Shown here: piece after piece, positions 34,508 to 37,977 of the stretch | How the letters are laid out: each line of letters begins with the position of its first letter | Position numbering within the stretch: the stretch's first letter is position 1 | Source of the DNA: Mariniblastus sp. | GTDB lineage: Bacteria; Planctomycetota; Planctomycetia; Pirellulales; Pirellulaceae | Direction: 5' to 3' | Length of the DNA stretch: 37,977 bases | Assembly: GCA_014237975.1 (NCBI GenBank) | Contig: JABACA010000032.1 | Coordinates: 1-37,977, forward strand | Position numbers and translations under genes: made by a program | The notes under the pieces: model-generated | The model's input: only the letters and a program-made list of their open reading frames with translations | Database searches by the model: none | Told to the model about the DNA's origin: nothing

Positions 34508-35920
34508 TTAGCTTTCCACCTGGGATAATTCACTGAGCCGCGTGGTATGTTTCAGGATTTGGCAAGTCAATTGTTCATCATCCAGATATTGGTGCTGGAG
34601 AGAGATGGCCTCAAATTCATCTTCGTGAGCCAGAAATGCATTGACCACTTCCGGATCGAACTGGCTTCCCGAGCCGGCCGTGATGATCACCCGACTTTTT
34701 TTGTGGGAAATCGGTTGTTTATATGGTCGACGGCTGGTTAGTGCGTCATAAACGTCCGCCACAGCAACAATTCTGGCAACGATTGGAATTTGTTGTTCTG
34801 ACAAGCCGTGCGGATAGCCTGCGCCATCCCATCGCTCGTGGTGCCAGTAGGCCACCTGGCAGGCCATTTGTAAAAAGTCACTTTCGCCCAGTCGGTTACT
34901 GATTGCCTCCAGGCACTCACCACCAATGATGGTATGGAGTTCCATGATGCTGCGTTCGGTCGGGTCGAGTTGCCCCGGCTTTAACAGGATGGCGTCAGGT
35001 ATTCCGACCTTCCCAATGTCGTGCAGTGACGACGCCAGGCCGAGATTGCTGATGAACTCATCGTCAATTTCCGGGTGGGCCGTGGCAAGATGCTTTGCCA
35101 GTATGGAAACATACTTGCGAATTCGATCCAGGTGTTCGCCCGTATCGTTGTCTCGTGATTCGGCCAGTCGAGCCAGTCCAAAAATAACCGCACCTTTGGT
35201 CGTTATCAACTCTGCTGAGCGAGCCGCTACTCTTCGTTCCAGCTCACGTTCCTTTTTGTCAACGTTGGATTCGAAACGACGAAGCGTAACCATGGATAGC
35301 GAGGTGCCGATCAGGCCGATGATCAATGTAAGTGCGAAACCGACTTGTGAAAGAGGTTGTGTCATAACGGCATTCATGGCCATTGCGAATGACTGCTGTT
35401 GGCAGACCAAGACAATGGCGTCAATTTTCTCCAAATAACAGCCGTTGACAATGCTCGTGCCAGAATCTGTATTCAGAACAAATGAAACTTGCGGATCGTG
35501 CAGCACGGATGTTGATGGCTCACCGTTGTCTGGTGAATCTGTTGTTGGTTTTATGCCGAAATACCAGAATTGGTTTCTGATTTCAGGATTCTCTTTGATT
35601 TCAGGATGACACAGGAATTTTCCGGTTTTGGCATCCAGAACGGCCAGGTAACCACGGTTGGGAAATTTCGTTTTTTCGACCAACGACTGCAGCCTGTTCC
35701 AGTCTTTAGAACCTGAACGGATGTTGTTTAGGTCCATTGAGTGAATTTGTAGAGCCGATTGAGAAGCGAATGCGTGATTGCTGACTGCAATTTGTCGACG
35801 TATGACTCGGTTGGCAGTATCACCGTATTGTGAAAACAGCCATAGCACCACCATCAACATCAACGCCAGCTGAACGGTTGAGATCAGGATGGCAAATAAC
35901 CATTGTTTGTGATGAGACAT
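34508..35920 (-). CDS. Membrane-bound HD-GYP phosphodiesterase with extracytoplasmic sensor
   Basis: A 470-residue signalling protein. Two membrane segments (about 7-29 and 194-212) flank a periplasmic Cache-like sensor (RGYLAVLDAKTGKFLCHPEI), followed by a coiled linker and an HD-GYP domain. The catalytic features are present: H263 in GEHLDR, HDIGK (300-304), HHERWDGAGYP (360-370) and ADVYDALTSRRPYK. Such domains hydrolyse cyclic di-GMP, so this protein would couple an external signal to c-di-GMP levels; the ligand is unknown. The ATG at 35920 was used; a TTG at 35929 is in frame. Neither has a good ribosome site, as a T-run precedes them. No diguanylate cyclase is adjacent. Confidence 0.92.
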   Translation of the reverse strand: MSHHKQWLFAILISTVQLALMLMVVLWLFSQYGDTANRVIRRQIAVSNHAFASQSALQIHSMDLNNIRSGSKDWNRLQSLVEKTKFPNRGYLAVLDAKTGKFLCHPEIKENPEIRNQFWYFGIKPTTDSPDNGEPSTSVLHDPQVSFVLNTDSGTSIVNGCYLEKIDAIVLVCQQQSFAMAMNAVMTQPLSQVGFALTLIIGLIGTSLSMVTLRRFESNVDKKERELERRVAARSAELITTKGAVIFGLARLAESRDNDTGEHLDRIRKYVSILAKHLATAHPEIDDEFISNLGLASSLHDIGKVGIPDAILLKPGQLDPTERSIMELHTIIGGECLEAISNRLGESDFLQMACQVAYWHHERWDGAGYPHGLSEQQIPIVARIVAVADVYDALTSRRPYKQPISHKKSRVIITAGSGSQFDPEVVNAFLAHEDEFEAISLQHQYLDDEQLTCQILKHTTRLSELSQVES

Positions 35921-35929
35921 TGCTTGCAA

Positions 35930-36889
35930 AAAAAGTGACTAGGAAACGATAGAAAAGAGTCGTGGCGACCAAGCAGTGCCCGGGTGCCACAAGGAACCTT
36001 AGCTCGTGGCAAAGTAAACTCACGTATAATATTTGAAACCTGCCAGCTGCAGAATTTTTCGAGTTCTGCCCTCGTTGCAATTGGAAAGACCGTTACATTT
36101 GGAACCGATTGTTTTTTCGCATCAGAAAGGGGACGAAATGGCGATCGAGATCCGCATGGTTTTGGTTGCCTTTCCTGCTAATTTCCAGTGGTTTTCGAAA
36201 AACCGAACGCCCGGTTTGCGATTCAAGATCAAACACAATTTTTTGTTCCCCAGTTGAAAGCGGTCGGCAGCGGTCTGTTCCATGGGCCCACTGCTTCGTA
36301 AAAGGGGAGGTTGCAGGGCAGCAAAAATAATCTTGCCAGCAGGTCGAAGCCGCGCGCCAAAGGGGAATGCTATTTCCCGGATATCCACTTTCTGCAACCA
36401 AAGGTTGGGAGTCGAGCATCGAACGAATGGCAACATCTGGCCCTTTTATGGAGTCCTTCCTTGCCTCTCGATCATCCATCAGCTCAACAGGATGTCACGG
36501 CCAGTCTTCAAGTTGGAACCTGGTCCAGCTCGAAATCCACCGATTTCCTATCTGTTTCAGGCAATCCACCGATTCGGAAGCTGATGATTTGGGTCCGTCC
36601 CATTTGCAACCAGGTTTTCCAGTGAGGAACCATTTTTTGGAGAGTGTTCCAGATTCGATTTGATTACTTGAAAAAGAACTCCGGGCAAGTGATCATGGAA
36701 CCCGGTTTTGAAAGAGTTACCGACAATTTTAGTGTTGGTGGAATGTGTTGTCATAGGGTGCAGATAGCGAGCCGGTTAATCCAGGATTCCGTATTCGATA
36801 GATTTAGTTCTGCTTTGTACATGGGCTCCGCCCCAATTCGGCCAACGATGGATGACCTACCCCCTGCCTGAATCGCGAGGAGCAAACCG
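35930..36889. other. Gene-poor region of almost 1 kb
   Basis: Many overlapping short frames on both strands, none with a family match or sustained protein-like composition. The only one with a good ribosome site is at 36138 (listed). A near-palindrome around a TTCGAA core lies near 36189-36203. The region could hold decayed coding sequence or an unannotated RNA; I cannot identify either. The promoter of the downstream oxidoreductase should lie at its right end. Confidence 0.4.
36138..36257 (+). CDS. Possible small peptide (39 aa)
   Basis: An ATG at 36138 preceded by AAAGGGG at an acceptable distance opens a 39-residue frame (MAIEIRMVLVAFPANFQWFS to KIKHNFLFPS), hydrophobic and basic. It has no known family, and other frames overlap it. 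It is the best-supported short frame in this spacer but may be chance or a fragment of a decayed gene. Confidence 0.25.
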   Translation: MAIEIRMVLVAFPANFQWFSKNRTPGLRFKIKHNFLFPS

Positions 36890-37977
36890 TTGATCAAGAA
36901 AATAACACGTCGAGAGTTTGTCAGCACGACCGCTGCGGTTGCATCGATGCCCTGTATTGTGCCAGCTTCGGTTTTAGCTGGTTCCGGGACGGTTCCTCCC
37001 AGTGATCGGATCGTGATGGCAGCCATCGGTTCTGGCGGCAAAGGGCAGCACAACACCAACGCGTTCCTAAGTAACAAGTCAGTCCAGTTTGTTGCGGTTT
37101 GCGACGTGGACCAAAACCACCTGAAGGCCGGGGTTGCCGCCGTCAATAAGCACTATGGCAATCAGGATTGCGCGGCCTGCACGGATTTACGAGAAATCAT
37201 CTGCCGTGGCGACATCGATGCGGTTCACGTTTCAACACCCGACCACTGGCATGCCGCTGCGTCGGTTCGCGCGCTGGGTTCGGGTAAGGACGTTTATTGT
37301 GAAAAACCGTTGGCCAATTCGTTCGGCGAAAGCAAAGCGATTCGCGAAGCGGTAAAACGGAGCGGGCGGGTCTTGCAATGTGGCAGTCATGAGCGGTCAA
37401 ACAACAATTGCCGGTTTGCAGCGGAACTGGTTCGTAACGGCCGGCTGGGAAAGATTGAAACGGTTCGGATTAATATGCCGTGTGAACAGCAACACCACCT
37501 GCAGGCGAGAGGTACTAAATCCAGAACGGTGGATGAAGCAATTCCAGATCACTTGAACTGGGACATGTGGCTGGGCCCTGCTCTACCGACAACTTACTGG
37601 TCCGGCGGATCCCATTTCTGGTGGCGTTTTATCTTGAATCATGGTGGTGGCGAGATGACCGACCGAGGCGCTCATATTATCGATATTGCCCAGTTGGCAT
37701 TGGGGATGGATAACTCGGGACCTGTCGAATTCGTCGCCCGTGGCATTCAACAGAAGGGATGTCCTTACGACGCATTCTGGGATTATGAATTTACCAATAC
37801 GTATGCCAATGGAGTGAAACTGATTGGTTCGACGAAGGGTCCCCGCGGGCTGCGGTTTGAAGGTACCGATGGCTGGCTGTTCGTTGCCATCCACGGCGGA
37901 AAAATGACCGCCTCCAATCCGGACTTACTCCCCGAAAATGTTCGACGTGGTCAGCCGATCCGAGTGGATCAGACCAT
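36890..37977 (+). CDS. Twin-arginine-exported Gfo/Idh/MocA oxidoreductase (3' end outside the window)
   Basis: An NAD(P)-dependent dehydrogenase of the Gfo/Idh/MocA family, open to the window end (362 codons). A twin-arginine signal is present (TRREFVSTTAAVASMP, R7-R8), so it is exported folded with its cofactor. The dinucleotide fold starts at RIVMAAIGSGGKGQHN; later blocks are VHVSTPDHWHAAAS and YCEKPLAN with the family EKP motif at 138-140. Planctomycetes have many such enzymes, thought to act on sugars or inositols outside the cytoplasm; the substrate is unknown. The start is a TTG at 36890: GGAG at 36879-36882 lies 7 bases upstream, and the signal begins exactly there. Confidence 0.9.
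   Translation, partial: MIKKITRREFVSTTAAVASMPCIVPASVLAGSGTVPPSDRIVMAAIGSGGKGQHNTNAFLSNKSVQFVAVCDVDQNHLKAGVAAVNKHYGNQDCAACTDLREIICRGDIDAVHVSTPDHWHAAASVRALGSGKDVYCEKPLANSFGESKAIREAVKRSGRVLQCGSHERSNNNCRFAAELVRNGRLGKIETVRINMPCEQQHHLQARGTKSRTVDEAIPDHLNWDMWLGPALPTTYWSGGSHFWWRFILNHGGGEMTDRGAHIIDIAQLALGMDNSGPVEFVARGIQQKGCPYDAFWDYEFTNTYANGVKLIGSTKGPRGLRFEGTDGWLFVAIHGGKMTASNPDLLPENVRRGQPIRVDQT

Noticed and set aside
36093-36479. Minus-strand frame of 128 codons in the gene-poor region
   Set aside because: No ribosome site, no recognised family, and competing frames of similar length on both strands.

Overview
The window looks like chromosomal DNA of a Planctomycetota bacterium, most likely of the Pirellulales. 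This rests on gene content: a DUF1559 protein with a prepilin-type N-terminus and an H-X9-DG C-terminal motif, followed by a small regulatory-domain lipoprotein; a type I sulfatase; a PQQ-type beta-propeller protein opening with the planctomycete-style 'DWLQWRGP' block; a twin-arginine Gfo/Idh/MocA oxidoreductase; short 'TDAGL'-type leucine-rich repeats fused to a membrane protein; HRD-type Ser/Thr kinases; and many large secreted proteins of unknown function. No rRNA, tRNA, CRISPR array, insertion sequence, prophage or attachment site was recognised. Genes lie on both strands in short transcription units with fairly long spacers. TTG and GTG starts are common (ispD, the YhaN-like ATPase, the phosphatase-cytochrome gene, the oxidoreductase).

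Layout. 1-3 kb: a truncated secreted VWA protein and an unknown secreted protein, both on the minus strand, separated by an AT-rich spacer with palindromes. 3-6 kb: an SLC13/TrkA-C anion permease and ispD (isoprenoid precursor synthesis) on the plus strand. 6-9 kb: a large secreted planctomycete protein and a small cysteine-rich secreted protein with its own terminator (minus). 9-14 kb: a two-gene operon of a YhaO-like metallophosphoesterase and a 1,134-residue YhaN/SbcC-like ATPase (minus), divergent from an RlmM/FtsJ-like methyltransferase (plus). 15-18 kb, minus strand: accD, a Ser/Thr kinase with a good promoter, and a dual-specificity phosphatase fused to a C-terminal cytochrome c-type CxxCH segment. 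18.7-22.7 kb: a membrane-LRR fusion convergent with a pair of M16 peptidase subunits. 22.9-28.4 kb: sulfatase (minus), then an outer-membrane beta-barrel protein, a SAM methyltransferase and a membrane protein (plus). 28.6-33 kb, plus strand: a cupin coupled to a secreted protein with a duplicated domain, then DUF1559 plus lipoprotein with clear terminators. 33-38 kb: PQQ-propeller and HD-GYP proteins (minus), a gene-poor spacer of almost 1 kb, and the start of a twin-arginine oxidoreductase.

The most unusual items are: (i) the kinase / phosphatase-cytochrome unit, which could be a redox-sensing phospho-signalling pair; (ii) the YhaO-like protein, which appears to have lost several metal ligands while still paired with an intact YhaN-like ATPase; (iii) a secreted protein with the same unnamed domain near both ends; and (iv) a palindrome core AAAACGCGTTTT found in two intergenic regions. 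None is proven to be a new system from sequence alone. Domain calls are by eye from motifs, without database searches.
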